From a virus: DNA of 34,421 nt. Numbering within the stretch: position 1 is the first letter of the stretch; each line of letters starts with the position of its first letter. A program made the translations under genes and the position numbers. The stretch is taken from positions 1 to 34,421 of IMG/VR virus record IMGVR_UViG_3300032249_000499; one strand, written 5' to 3'. Below the pieces are notes generated by a model. The model was not told the origin of the DNA and did not search any database. It saw only the letters and a list, made by a program, of their open reading frames with translations. Of this stretch, positions 1-7,900 are shown piece after piece.

Positions 1-108
1 GTGGGGTATAACATAGTCTCAAAGGAGGCATCGGAAAAGTGGCTTACTCACAGGTTAGTACGAATAGCACAACCTGAAGAAGTAGCATCTTATTACGCTA
101 AAGCATAA
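1..108 (+). CDS. C-terminal end of an unidentified phage protein (partial)
   Basis: The frame is open from base 1 and ends at TAA 106-108, giving at least 35 residues that finish EEVASYYAKA. The start lies outside the window, so length and fold are unknown. The stop overlaps the ATG of the next gene by one base, so the two are translationally coupled. Its position, just before the head-tail adaptor, is where small proteins of the capsid-to-connector region lie in siphoviruses. I do not recognise the family. The visible residues are charged, with no membrane segment, and give no catalytic motif. Confidence 0.6.
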   Translation: MGYNIVSKEASEKWLTHRLVRIAQPEEVASYYAKA

Positions 109-1109
109 TGTCAACAATTCTTCGTCTACCACCATATCCTTTAACTGTTAAATATACAGTTCCAGATGCCAATGCCAAGTATGTCATAGTCATTGAAGAT
201 GTAGCAGAGCAGTCAGAAATTGCCTCTTATAGAACATCAAATGCAAATAAAGAAGTTAGTTATGTTCTAGATGATGACTTTATTAAATATGACAAATCAT
301 ACGCTCTGACAATTTATGAAGATTTAGAAGAAAGTGGCATGGTTGTAGCAGATCGTGGAGATATAGTTGTTGAAGATAACCTAGAGGTAAAGCGTCCATA
401 CATAGATCCCAAACTTTTAGCAGCAGCAAACAATCAAACATCTGCAACAGAAATTGCTAAATATGTAGAGTATGAAAATTTAGCAAGAACAATTATTGAC
501 TCAATAACTGGTGGCTTTTATTATGAGCGTGAATTTGTTGAAATTGTTGGGCAAGAGGTAGACTATATTCCACTTTGGAAAAAAGTACATAAAATATTAA
601 GAGTATACGAAAATACAGAACTAGTTTATGACATATATAATCCAGATGGCCCAACTGTAGGAGATTACACATATGTAATTACTAAAGATAAAACCGCACT
701 CACAAAAGATCCAACAACGGCAGAGGGTGCAATAAATAGGGCAGAGCGCCGACCATCAAGAATTCCAATTGGTACGTCAGATTCTTTTTCACTTTTTGAT
801 ACAGAAGACAGTGGAAACACTATGACCGTAACCCCTGGGGTAGCATTCCCAACTGGAATAGATCTTATACTATTGTTAGAAACTGGATACAAAGTAGTAC
901 CTATTGATATTCAAGATGCGACAAAATTATTGGTTGAAGATATTAGATGTGGTAAGTTAGATTATTACAAGAGATATATCAAGAACTACAGCACTGATCA
1001 ATTTAAAATTGAATACGATAAAAGAATGATTGAGGGTACTGGAAATATTATTGTAGACAAGATTTTGTCTAAATATGTTAATAATATTGTTCGTCCTGGA
1101 GTGTTGTAA
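108..1109 (+). CDS. Head-to-tail adaptor (connector) protein
   Basis: A 333-residue protein likely forming part of the ring that joins portal to tail. What is seen: an N-terminal beta-rich region (about 1-90), then the RPYIDP motif near residues 96-101 and a helical stretch around residues 112-140 with ARTIIDSITGG. That mix of an acidic helical segment and an ID-TGG motif is typical of head-tail adaptors annotated in actinobacterial siphophages. It begins by overlapping the stop of the preceding frame and ends by overlapping the next ATG by one base, consistent with a connector operon. It is longer than a minimal gp15/gp6-type connector because of the extra N-terminal beta domain. The role rests on motif resemblance and gene order, not on catalytic residues. 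Confidence 0.7.
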   Translation: MSTILRLPPYPLTVKYTVPDANAKYVIVIEDVAEQSEIASYRTSNANKEVSYVLDDDFIKYDKSYALTIYEDLEESGMVVADRGDIVVEDNLEVKRPYIDPKLLAAANNQTSATEIAKYVEYENLARTIIDSITGGFYYEREFVEIVGQEVDYIPLWKKVHKILRVYENTELVYDIYNPDGPTVGDYTYVITKDKTALTKDPTTAEGAINRAERRPSRIPIGTSDSFSLFDTEDSGNTMTVTPGVAFPTGIDLILLLETGYKVVPIDIQDATKLLVEDIRCGKLDYYKRYIKNYSTDQFKIEYDKRMIEGTGNIIVDKILSKYVNNIVRPGVL

Positions 1110-1558
1110 TGGATGCATGCGAAGTCACAGACTTTATGTTTCCAATGAAGGCTGATATCTACTTTCCTATTCTTGCACAAGGTGGTTACGGACAGCCTAC
1201 AAAAAATTGGGTATACGATAGAACAATTACTTGTAATGCTACATCTGTAGGTGGGCTAGGATCAGAAGATGTAAAGCCAGACAATTTTTTAAAATATGAA
1301 AACAAACTTATTTCAAGAACAAAAGAAGACCCAAGACTTTCTTCAAATAATGCAAATAACGCAACAACAAACATACTTATAGCAAATATTAGGGATGCGT
1401 CCGACAATATTATTTACAAAGAAACAGCAGGAGTAAGATCGGGCAAGGGAACAATTTACGAAGTAGCAACAGTTGAACCGTTTACTGGTCCATTCGGATA
1501 TACAGAATATTATAAAATGTTATGGCGCAGGGCTGAAAATCAGACTGTAGGTGATTAG
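1109..1558 (+). CDS. Probable head-tail stopper / head completion protein
   Basis: A 149-residue protein of mixed charge with many beta-prone stretches and no membrane segment. Its place, directly after the adaptor and before an HK97-gp10-like gene, is the usual slot of the head closure (stopper) protein such as SPP1 gp16, which plugs the connector until the tail joins. A conserved-looking core is GYGQPTKNWVYDRTITC at about residues 27-43. It starts at the ATG overlapping the adaptor stop and ends at a TAG that shares a base with the GTG of the next gene. The function is assigned from order and size; similarity at sequence level is too weak to be certain. Confidence 0.55.
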   Translation: MDACEVTDFMFPMKADIYFPILAQGGYGQPTKNWVYDRTITCNATSVGGLGSEDVKPDNFLKYENKLISRTKEDPRLSSNNANNATTNILIANIRDASDNIIYKETAGVRSGKGTIYEVATVEPFTGPFGYTEYYKMLWRRAENQTVGD

Positions 1559-2235
1559 TGATAGCAAGAACAAACACAGCATCTTTCACTAAACAAATGA
1601 ATAATATAATTAATTATTCTTTTGGGTTTTTAGAAGGTGTTGATCGTGGTAAAAAAATATTTTTTGATAAATTAGGTACGGGGGCTATTCAAGCGTTAGC
1701 ACAATATGTTGATGTGCAGGCCAGAGCAAATCCAAGAGCACTACATCACGTTTATGAATGGAATCAAGTTGGCAGTCCAAGTGCAAGACTATTCAATTTA
1801 TCATACACAGTTAGTAATTTAGGACTTTCTGTTAAGTCTACGTTTAGACAATCAAGAAGTGTTTCTGAAAATATGACTACACCGTTTTACAATAAAGCAA
1901 AAATTATGGAAGAGGGCATTCCAGTAACAATTAGACCAACAAAATCTAAAGTGTTAAAATTTAATGGACCTAATGGAGAAGTATTTACAAGCAGACCAGT
2001 TAAAGTTGAAAACCCAGGAGGAGATCTTGTTCTTGGTAGTTTTGAATCTACATTTGATGAGTTTATGACTAGATATTTTAAACAATCTTTTTTGAGAGCA
2101 TCTGGAGTTTATGACTATATCAAAAAACCAACACTATATAAGAAAAACTTTAAGGCTGGTTCAGTTGCGGGTAGAAGTAAGGGAATTGACACAGGATTTA
2201 AGTGGATAACTAATGCAACAATTGGGGTAGAATAA
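1558..2235 (+). CDS. HK97-gp10-like tail completion / neck protein
   Basis: A 225-residue basic protein starting at GTG 1558, one base inside the previous stop. The first third has a helical segment with an aromatic patch followed by ANPRALHHVYEW (about residues 57-68), a pattern typical of HK97 gp10-like neck or tail-completion proteins that sit between stopper and tail tube. The C-terminal part carries many Lys/Arg and aromatic residues (FMTRYFKQSFLRASG region), in keeping with packing against other ring proteins. No enzyme motif or membrane segment is visible. Gene order (adaptor, stopper, this gene, terminator, tail tube) matches the standard siphovirus connector cluster and is the main support. 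Confidence 0.6.
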   Translation: MIARTNTASFTKQMNNIINYSFGFLEGVDRGKKIFFDKLGTGAIQALAQYVDVQARANPRALHHVYEWNQVGSPSARLFNLSYTVSNLGLSVKSTFRQSRSVSENMTTPFYNKAKIMEEGIPVTIRPTKSKVLKFNGPNGEVFTSRPVKVENPGGDLVLGSFESTFDEFMTRYFKQSFLRASGVYDYIKKPTLYKKNFKAGSVAGRSKGIDTGFKWITNATIGVE

Positions 2236-2239
2236 GACT

Positions 2240-3040
2240 ATGGCTATATTAACTGATACTGGATTTCCACCAACCTTTTTAAACCAATATATTTTGTCTG
2301 AGTTAAAACACTATGAACTTATAGCAGCAGCAGAAGAATTAAGTCCAATGGTTCCAGCACAGTTTCCAACAAACATTGAAGACTTGTATAACGATAGTAT
2401 TCAAATTAGACAAACAGAAAGTCCCCTTTTAATTGTTTACGATAGATTAATGAGATTTAGGCCCACTCCGTTTTATTTACAAAAAAGAGAGCAACTAATA
2501 TATTTTATTTATTCTACAGACGTTAGTAAGTTGATAGACTGTGTTCGTGTTATATCTAGTGCCCTTGATCGTGAAGATTCTTCAGCAGAAGACGTAAACT
2601 CTTACAATTTTCTTAATCCAACCCTAAGCACTCCACCAGTAACAATATCTACTAAAACTATATCAAATAAGGCACTTACAGGTAAATTTGCCACAATAAC
2701 AACATCTACTGCCCATGGCTTTGTAGCAGGAGACGCTGTAACAGTTACAGGGGTAGACAATACATTTAATGGTACCTATTTTATTAAAAGTGTTCCATCA
2801 GCAACAACATTTAAATTTTACAAAAATGCAGCAAATATTGGCTCCATTGCAGCATCTGGGTCTGTTTCAAAACAAGCCTATACCCCATTTAATATTTTGT
2901 TCCACAGTACGAGGGTATACCAGGCAGACGAAAGCAGAGACGTAGCAGAACTGGCCTCAGCAAGAACCCTCTTTGTAAACAAACTAATTGTTGAATATGA
3001 CTATCATATTGCGGTTGACTCTGATTCTAGGTATACATAA
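2240..3040 (+). CDS. Probable tail terminator protein with inserted beta domain
   Basis: A 266-residue protein in the tail terminator position, immediately before the major tail protein. The first about 130 residues and the last 50 form the core, including an alpha/beta segment around LIYFIYSTDVSKLIDCV (about residues 88-104). Between them lies a separate beta-rich domain (about 134-211) with STAHGFVAGDAVTVTG and FNGTYFIKSV motifs, a small module often inserted in or appended to phage virion proteins. The insertion makes the protein nearly twice the length of minimal terminators (about 130 residues). Tail terminators cap the tail tube and bind the head connector. Assignment rests on order plus the core pattern. 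Confidence 0.55.
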   Translation: MAILTDTGFPPTFLNQYILSELKHYELIAAAEELSPMVPAQFPTNIEDLYNDSIQIRQTESPLLIVYDRLMRFRPTPFYLQKREQLIYFIYSTDVSKLIDCVRVISSALDREDSSAEDVNSYNFLNPTLSTPPVTISTKTISNKALTGKFATITTSTAHGFVAGDAVTVTGVDNTFNGTYFIKSVPSATTFKFYKNAANIGSIAASGSVSKQAYTPFNILFHSTRVYQADESRDVAELASARTLFVNKLIVEYDYHIAVDSDSRYT

Positions 3041-3047
3041 AAAGAGG

Positions 3048-3053
3048 TATAAT
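3048..3053 (+). promoter_or_regulatory. Candidate -10 element upstream of the major tail protein gene
   Basis: A perfect TATAAT lies in the 74-base gap before the tail tube gene. It lacks a TG extension, and no good -35 hexamer sits 16-18 bases upstream (TTGACT at 3015 is 27 bases away). Start of transcription would fall near 3060, leaving a leader of about 55 bases. This is a weak call. Confidence 0.25.
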
Positions 3054-3114
3054 TGGCTTTAGAGGAAACACGCCAAACAACTTAATAAATACTTTATGAA
3101 AGAGGTGAAATAAT

Positions 3115-3756
3115 ATGCCATATAGCCGTGGTACGTCAAATAACGTTATTGTGGGTGCAGCAGCATTCTTCATTAACGATAATACTTTGAACCCAACTAC
3201 TTTGAATACAGCAGCAGTACTTGATTCAAGTGAGTCTTACAAGACTACACTTTCAAATGCCGCCACTTATACAAACGTTGGTTACACAATGAACGGTCTT
3301 GAATTACAGTTCCAACCAGACTTCGGTGAAGTTCAGGTAGATCAAATTCTTGACGTTGCAAGACTATATAAGCAAGGTATGCAGGTAAACCTTGCTACCG
3401 CTTTTGCTGAAGCAACTTTAGAAAACTTGCTTGTAGCACTAGCATACTCTGAGGCTAGACTTACAGGAAATAAGAATGCATCTACAGGTCAGACATTGAA
3501 CCTAAGTGCAGGAGACATTGGAGATGTTCCAGTAGAACGAGGAATCGTTGCTGTTGGTCCAGGGTCTGGTGACCCAGCAACATTTGAAGATAAAGAACGC
3601 ATCTATGCAGCATATCGTGCTCTTTCAATTGAAAACGTAACTGTATCAGCAAAGCGTGACGAGCCTTCAATGTTTGAGGTTTCATTCCGTCTTCTTCCTG
3701 AAGATACTTCAGGTTCATACGGTAAGATCATTGATCGTACCTTTGGACAGTCATAA
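3115..3756 (+). CDS. Major tail (tube) protein
   Basis: A 213-residue protein that would polymerise into the tail tube. It starts at ATG 3115 behind a strong ribosome site (AGAGGTG, about 8 bases upstream). It is beta-rich, with a Gly/Asn/Thr-rich N-terminus, the VGYTMNGLELQFQPDFG segment (about residues 60-76) and a regularly spaced beta C-terminus (VSFRLLPED, about 194-202), as in siphovirus tube proteins. Base use differs from its neighbours: more C-ending codons (AAC, TTC, CGT, ATC), as expected of the most abundant tail protein. An efficient intrinsic terminator lies directly downstream, so it closes a transcription unit. It stands before the tail assembly chaperones, the standard order. 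Confidence 0.85.
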   Translation: MPYSRGTSNNVIVGAAAFFINDNTLNPTTLNTAAVLDSSESYKTTLSNAATYTNVGYTMNGLELQFQPDFGEVQVDQILDVARLYKQGMQVNLATAFAEATLENLLVALAYSEARLTGNKNASTGQTLNLSAGDIGDVPVERGIVAVGPGSGDPATFEDKERIYAAYRALSIENVTVSAKRDEPSMFEVSFRLLPEDTSGSYGKIIDRTFGQS

Positions 3757-3771
3757 TCTAAATTTAGATTA
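3754..3771. repeat. Perfect 18-bp palindrome overlapping the tail protein stop codon
   Basis: TAATCTAAATTTAGATTA reads identically on both strands and begins with the stop codon of the major tail gene. It lies 7 bases before the stem of the terminator hairpin. Being loopless it is more like a dimer-binding site or a cruciform than an RNA hairpin, though in RNA its arms could fold with a short loop. Confidence 0.8.
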
Positions 3772-3778
3772 ACCTAAG

Positions 3779-3805
3779 ACCCACCTTTAATTAGGTGGGT
3801 TTTTT
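3779..3805 (+). terminator. Intrinsic (rho-independent) terminator after the major tail gene
   Basis: A perfect 8-bp stem, ACCCACCT (3779-3786) paired with AGGTGGGT (3793-3800), encloses the loop TTAATT and is followed by a T run through 3805 and a further T-rich stretch. It is GC-rich against an AT-rich background and falls exactly after the tail tube stop, so it should end or reduce read-through into the chaperone genes. Confidence 0.9.
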
Positions 3806-3815
3806 GTTTTGCCTG

Positions 3816-3824
3816 TGATAGAAT
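3816..3824 (+). promoter_or_regulatory. Extended -10 promoter with start at or next to the ATG of the long chaperone
   Basis: TGATAGAAT fits TGn plus a -10 (TAGAAT, 3819-3824). The expected start point, about 7 bases downstream, is 3831-3834, and the ATG of the next gene is at 3834. The transcript would therefore be leaderless or nearly so. No Shine-Dalgarno is well placed. The -35 region overlaps the terminator T tract and has no clear consensus. Confidence 0.5.
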
Positions 3825-3833
3825 AGAAAGATT

Positions 3834-4529
3834 ATGGCAACAACTGTTTATAAAAATAAAATAATTAAACTCGTTGATGGTACAGAACTAGAGATCGTTC
3901 CATTAAAAATAAAATATTTACGTGAGTTTATGGAGGCATTTGAGTACGTTAAAACTGCCAAAAATGATGATGAAGCCATAGATTTTTTAGTTGAGTGTGT
4001 AAGAATTACAATGAAACAATATTATCCAGATATAAAATTAACAAAATCTGATGTAGAAGATAGTCTAGATATGCCAACTATATACACAGTATTAGATATT
4101 TCTGCGGGCATAAAGATTAATCAAAAATCTGAAGAAACAGTAAAGGATCAAGCAACAGATAGTGGTTCAAGTTGGTCAGATTTAGATCTTGCTAAGATTG
4201 AGTCTGAGGTATTTTTATTGGGTATATGGAAAGATTATCGTGAACTAGAAGAATCCTTATCTATGCCAGAATTAATTGCAACTCTTTCAAGTCGTAGAGA
4301 ACTTGATTATCAGGAAAAAAAATTCTTGGCTGCAATTCAGGGAGTAGATTTAGATGCTCAGTCTGGAGAATCAAAAGGGCAAAAAGAATGGGAAGATATG
4401 AAGGCTAGAGTATTTAGTCAAGGCAAAGCAAAAGACGGTAATGACATTCTGGCTCTTCAAGGACAAAATGCCAGAAGTGCAGGGTTTGGCATCGGCTATG
4501 GTCTAGACTACGAAGATTTAACAAAATAA
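3834..4529 (+). CDS. Tail assembly chaperone, long form (G plus T-like regions in one frame)
   Basis: A 231-residue protein. Residues 1 to about 103 resemble the lambda G-type chaperone domain and are clearly paralogous to the next gene: shared features include LVDGT, VPLKIKYLR, the LVECVRITMKQY segment and the SAGIKI end. Residues about 120-231 are an additional acidic helical region with the WKDYRELEESLSMPELI stretch followed by EKKFLAAIQGVDLDAQ, typical of the C-terminal (T-like) extension that binds the tape measure in tail assembly. In many siphophages this extension is reached by a programmed frameshift; here it is an uninterrupted fusion. It is preceded by a terminator and a promoter placed so that its mRNA may be leaderless, implying low expression. 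Confidence 0.75.
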   Translation: MATTVYKNKIIKLVDGTELEIVPLKIKYLREFMEAFEYVKTAKNDDEAIDFLVECVRITMKQYYPDIKLTKSDVEDSLDMPTIYTVLDISAGIKINQKSEETVKDQATDSGSSWSDLDLAKIESEVFLLGIWKDYRELEESLSMPELIATLSSRRELDYQEKKFLAAIQGVDLDAQSGESKGQKEWEDMKARVFSQGKAKDGNDILALQGQNARSAGFGIGYGLDYEDLTK

Positions 4530-4553
4530 AGTAATAAAAAATAAATTCTAACA

Positions 4554-4562
4554 TGCTATAAT
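4554..4562 (+). promoter_or_regulatory. Extended -10 promoter for the short tail assembly chaperone
   Basis: TGCTATAAT is a perfect extended -10 (TATAAT at 4557-4562). Transcription would start near 4569, giving an 18-base leader carrying AGGAGG (4577-4582) before ATG 4587. The surrounding ACATGCTATAAT and TATAGGAG are shared with the element before 18988. No -35 consensus is seen in the AT-rich DNA upstream. Confidence 0.6.
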
Positions 4563-4586
4563 TGACATAACCTATAGGAGGAAATA

Positions 4587-4916
4587 ATGACAACAACTAC
4601 GTATGAGGAAAGCACTCTTACATTGATTGATGGCACAAAGGTTACAGTACGTCCTCTAAAAATTTCTCTACTTCGTCCATTTATGAAGAAGTTTGAGGGT
4701 GTGGGAGCAGTGGCGGAAGATAACGGCAAGTCTATGGACATTCTTATGGAGTGTGTGCAGATTGCAATGAAACAGTACAAGCCAGAACTCTCAGAAGACG
4801 TAAAAAAACTAGAGGAGAATATTGATCTCCCAACTGTTTACAAGATCGTAGAAGCAGCATCAGGTATTAAACTTGCTGAAGTTTCAGACGTTCTTGGCGT
4901 AACTATGGCTGAATAA
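4587..4916 (+). CDS. Tail assembly chaperone, short form (G-like only)
   Basis: A 109-residue protein paralogous to the first about 103 residues of the gene upstream: both share an LIDGT or LVDGT start, R/VPLKI, an ECV-I-MKQY core and an SGIKL/I end. Conservation extends to the DNA, for instance GAGTGTGT followed by AATGAAACA in both. It lacks the T-like extension and no overlapping frame could supply one by frameshift. Its expression signals are much stronger than those of the long form: an extended -10, a canonical AGGAGG and more C- and G-ending codons. In phage lambda the short form G greatly outnumbers GT, so this gene probably supplies the abundant short chaperone. It lies directly before the tape measure gene. 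Confidence 0.75.
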   Translation: MTTTTYEESTLTLIDGTKVTVRPLKISLLRPFMKKFEGVGAVAEDNGKSMDILMECVQIAMKQYKPELSEDVKKLEENIDLPTVYKIVEAASGIKLAEVSDVLGVTMAE

Positions 4917-4937
4917 TTAAAAGAGGTGTGAAACTAA

Positions 4938-7900
4938 ATGGCTGATGTTAATGCTAATATTGACATTAATATTGATTCGTCTAATGCATTATCACAGTTA
5001 AAAGCATTACAACGTCAGATATCGCAGTTTCACACCTCAATAGCCAAATCAAGTGAGGCAGCAGCCCTTGCTCAAAAAGGTCTACAAAAAAATCTTTTAA
5101 ATAGTATTAACTCTATTGGTGCGTTCAGCGCCGAAATGCGAACAGTTAAAACATCTGCAGAAGCATTTACTAATTCTCTAGAAACAAACAAATTTTCAAT
5201 GCGTGAATACTTCCGCTATGCGGGAGCATCTACAAAAACATTTGGTAAATTATTTAAATCAGAGTTTGACACAATTGGCAAGGTAGCCGAAGAAAGAGTT
5301 AAGAGACTACAGACCCAATACATTAAGATGGGTCGTGATACCAACGGTGCAATGAAGGCAATGTCTATCATGCCTACACAGTTGGATATGGGTGATTACA
5401 ATACCAAGATTCAGATAGCAGCACAGAAACAAGCACTATTTAATCAATTAATGAAGCAAGGATCTACCAATCTATTAAACTTTGGTAAGAATACACAATG
5501 GGCTGGTCGTCAGTTAATGGTTGGTTTTACCTTGCCATTAATGCTTGTAGGCTCAACAGCAACAAAAACTTTTATGGAGATGGAAGCCCAGGCCCTTAGA
5601 TTTAGAAAAGTTTATGGAGATTTATTTACACCACAATCTGAAACTAAAGAAGCACTAGCAAACATTACAGAACTAGGAAAACAGTTTACAAAGTATGGCG
5701 TTTCTGTTTCTCAAACAGTTGGTTTGGCAGCAGAGGCTGCAGCAGCAGGTTTTCAAGGTTTAGATTTACAACGTCAAACAGCACAAGCCACACGTCTTTC
5801 TATTCTTGGTCAAGTTGAAAGTCAAAAGGCTCTTGAAACAACTATATCATTGCAAAATGCTTTTGGTATGTCATCCGACAAACTTGCAGAATCAATTGAT
5901 TTTCTTAACGCAGTAGAAAACCAAACAGTTGTATCTCTTGACGATATTACTACTGCAATTCCAAAGGTAGCACCAGTTATTCAGCAACTAGGTGGAGATG
6001 TAAAAGATTTAACATTCTTTATGGCTGCTATGAAAGAAGGCGGAATTAATGCATCAGAAGGTGCAAACGCACTTAAGTCTGGTCTTGCAGCATTGATTAA
6101 TCCAACTAAAAAAGCATCTGACATGCTTGCAGGGTTTGGAATTAATGCAACTGCAATTGTTGAAAAAAATAAGGGTAACTTAAAAGCAACAGTTGTAGAA
6201 TTTGCTACTGCCTTAAATGCTTTAGATCCACTTGCTAGAGCAAGAGCAATTGAGCAAATGTTTGGTAAATTCCAATTTGCTCGTCTATCAACATTATTTG
6301 CTAACGTAGCCAAGGATGGTAATCAGGCTGCTCGTGTTCTTGCTTTAGCAAATTCATCAGTAGAAGAATTATCAGCACTGTCTGAACAAGAATTAGGAAT
6401 GACTGCAGACTCTGCAATGAATAAATTTAAAAAGAGTGTTGAAGATCTTAAGTTTGCCCTTGTTCCAGTGGGAGAGGCTTTCTTGCAAGCACTTACACCA
6501 ATCGTTGAATTTGTTGGTGGAATTCTTGAAAAGTTTGGCAATCTTTCAGACGGAACTAAAAAGTTAATTACATTATTAACAGTAGGACTTGGTGCCGTTG
6601 GTCCTGTATTGCTTATGACGTTTGGTTTGCTTGCAAACGGTATTGCAAATATTATCAAATTATTTTTAACATTACGTGGGGGATATCAAAGATTAACTGG
6701 TCAGTCACAAATGCTAGGGGAACAAACCCAGTATATGACCATGGAGCAATTAGATGCAGCAGCAGCAGCACACTCACTTAATCAAACACACGCAAATTTA
6801 ACACAAACATTTACTGCTGAAGTAGCCCAAATAAATAAACTTATAGCAGCATATAACTCAGCAGCAGGGGCAGCAAGAAACTTTTCAATAAATAATCCTG
6901 GAATGATGATGCCAGGACGAGGTGCTAAAAAGTTTGCAAGTGGTGTTGTTTCAGTACCAGGCCCAAAGGGAGCAGGCGATGTAGTTCCAGCAATGCTATC
7001 TCCAGGAGAAGCAGTTATTCCAACAGACATGGCAAAGAAGTATGCACCATTAATTAATGCAATGATTGCAAATAATATTCCTGGATATCAGGTTGGTAAA
7101 GGATTTAAGAATGCAACAATGTTTTTGCCAGAATCAATTAACACACTTATGGGTCAGTCAAGTGGAAAAGGAATTGCAACTGGAGATGTTTCTAAATATT
7201 TAGGTCAAGCAGGTGGATCGTCAATGGCACCACTAGTTGCTGTTATTGCAAGAGAAATTAAGGTTGGTCTTAATAACCCTAAATTTAAACAAGAGTGGTC
7301 TACGATAGCAAGTCTTTTTGCACAAACTGCAACTGATGCATTAAATCAATCTGGAAAGCAGTTTATTAAAGATGCAGATCTTGAAGAAATAGTTGTACCA
7401 GCACTTCGTGATGCAGCAAAGGGAATACAGATTGCTGGAAAAGATATTGATGTTGCACTTGAAAATGCTATTAGTCAAATTAGAACAGTCGGTCCAGTAG
7501 GTGTAGGGTCTGGATCTTTGGGCGGAATTGGAAGAACAACTTTTGCAGGATCATACAGAGGAGCAAGAACTGCAGCACAAAAATTTGCTTCAGAAGAAAA
7601 TCCATCAGTATTTAAACAAACAGAGCGACTATCTCAAAGCAGAGGAAAAACTGTTAGGTCATTCCAAACACTAAATCCAATGTTAGACAAATGGGAAGTT
7701 GCAACAATGTCCCACATTACAACATCAGTTACTGCAAGTGCAGAAGAATTAACAAAAAAGATGACTCCATATCTTGGAGATGTTGGAGAAAAAATAACCA
7801 AGGCAATTACAAAAAATATTTCAGATGGAGCAATTCAAGAAGCAAGAGCAGTACAACAGCCTTTTGCAAACTCACCGCAATTCCAGTCAAAGATAGACTT

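Noticed and set aside
3834-4916. Programmed ribosomal frameshift in the tail chaperone genes.
   Set aside because: The G-like and T-like parts of the long gene are already in one frame, and the short gene has no overlapping T-like frame to shift into.
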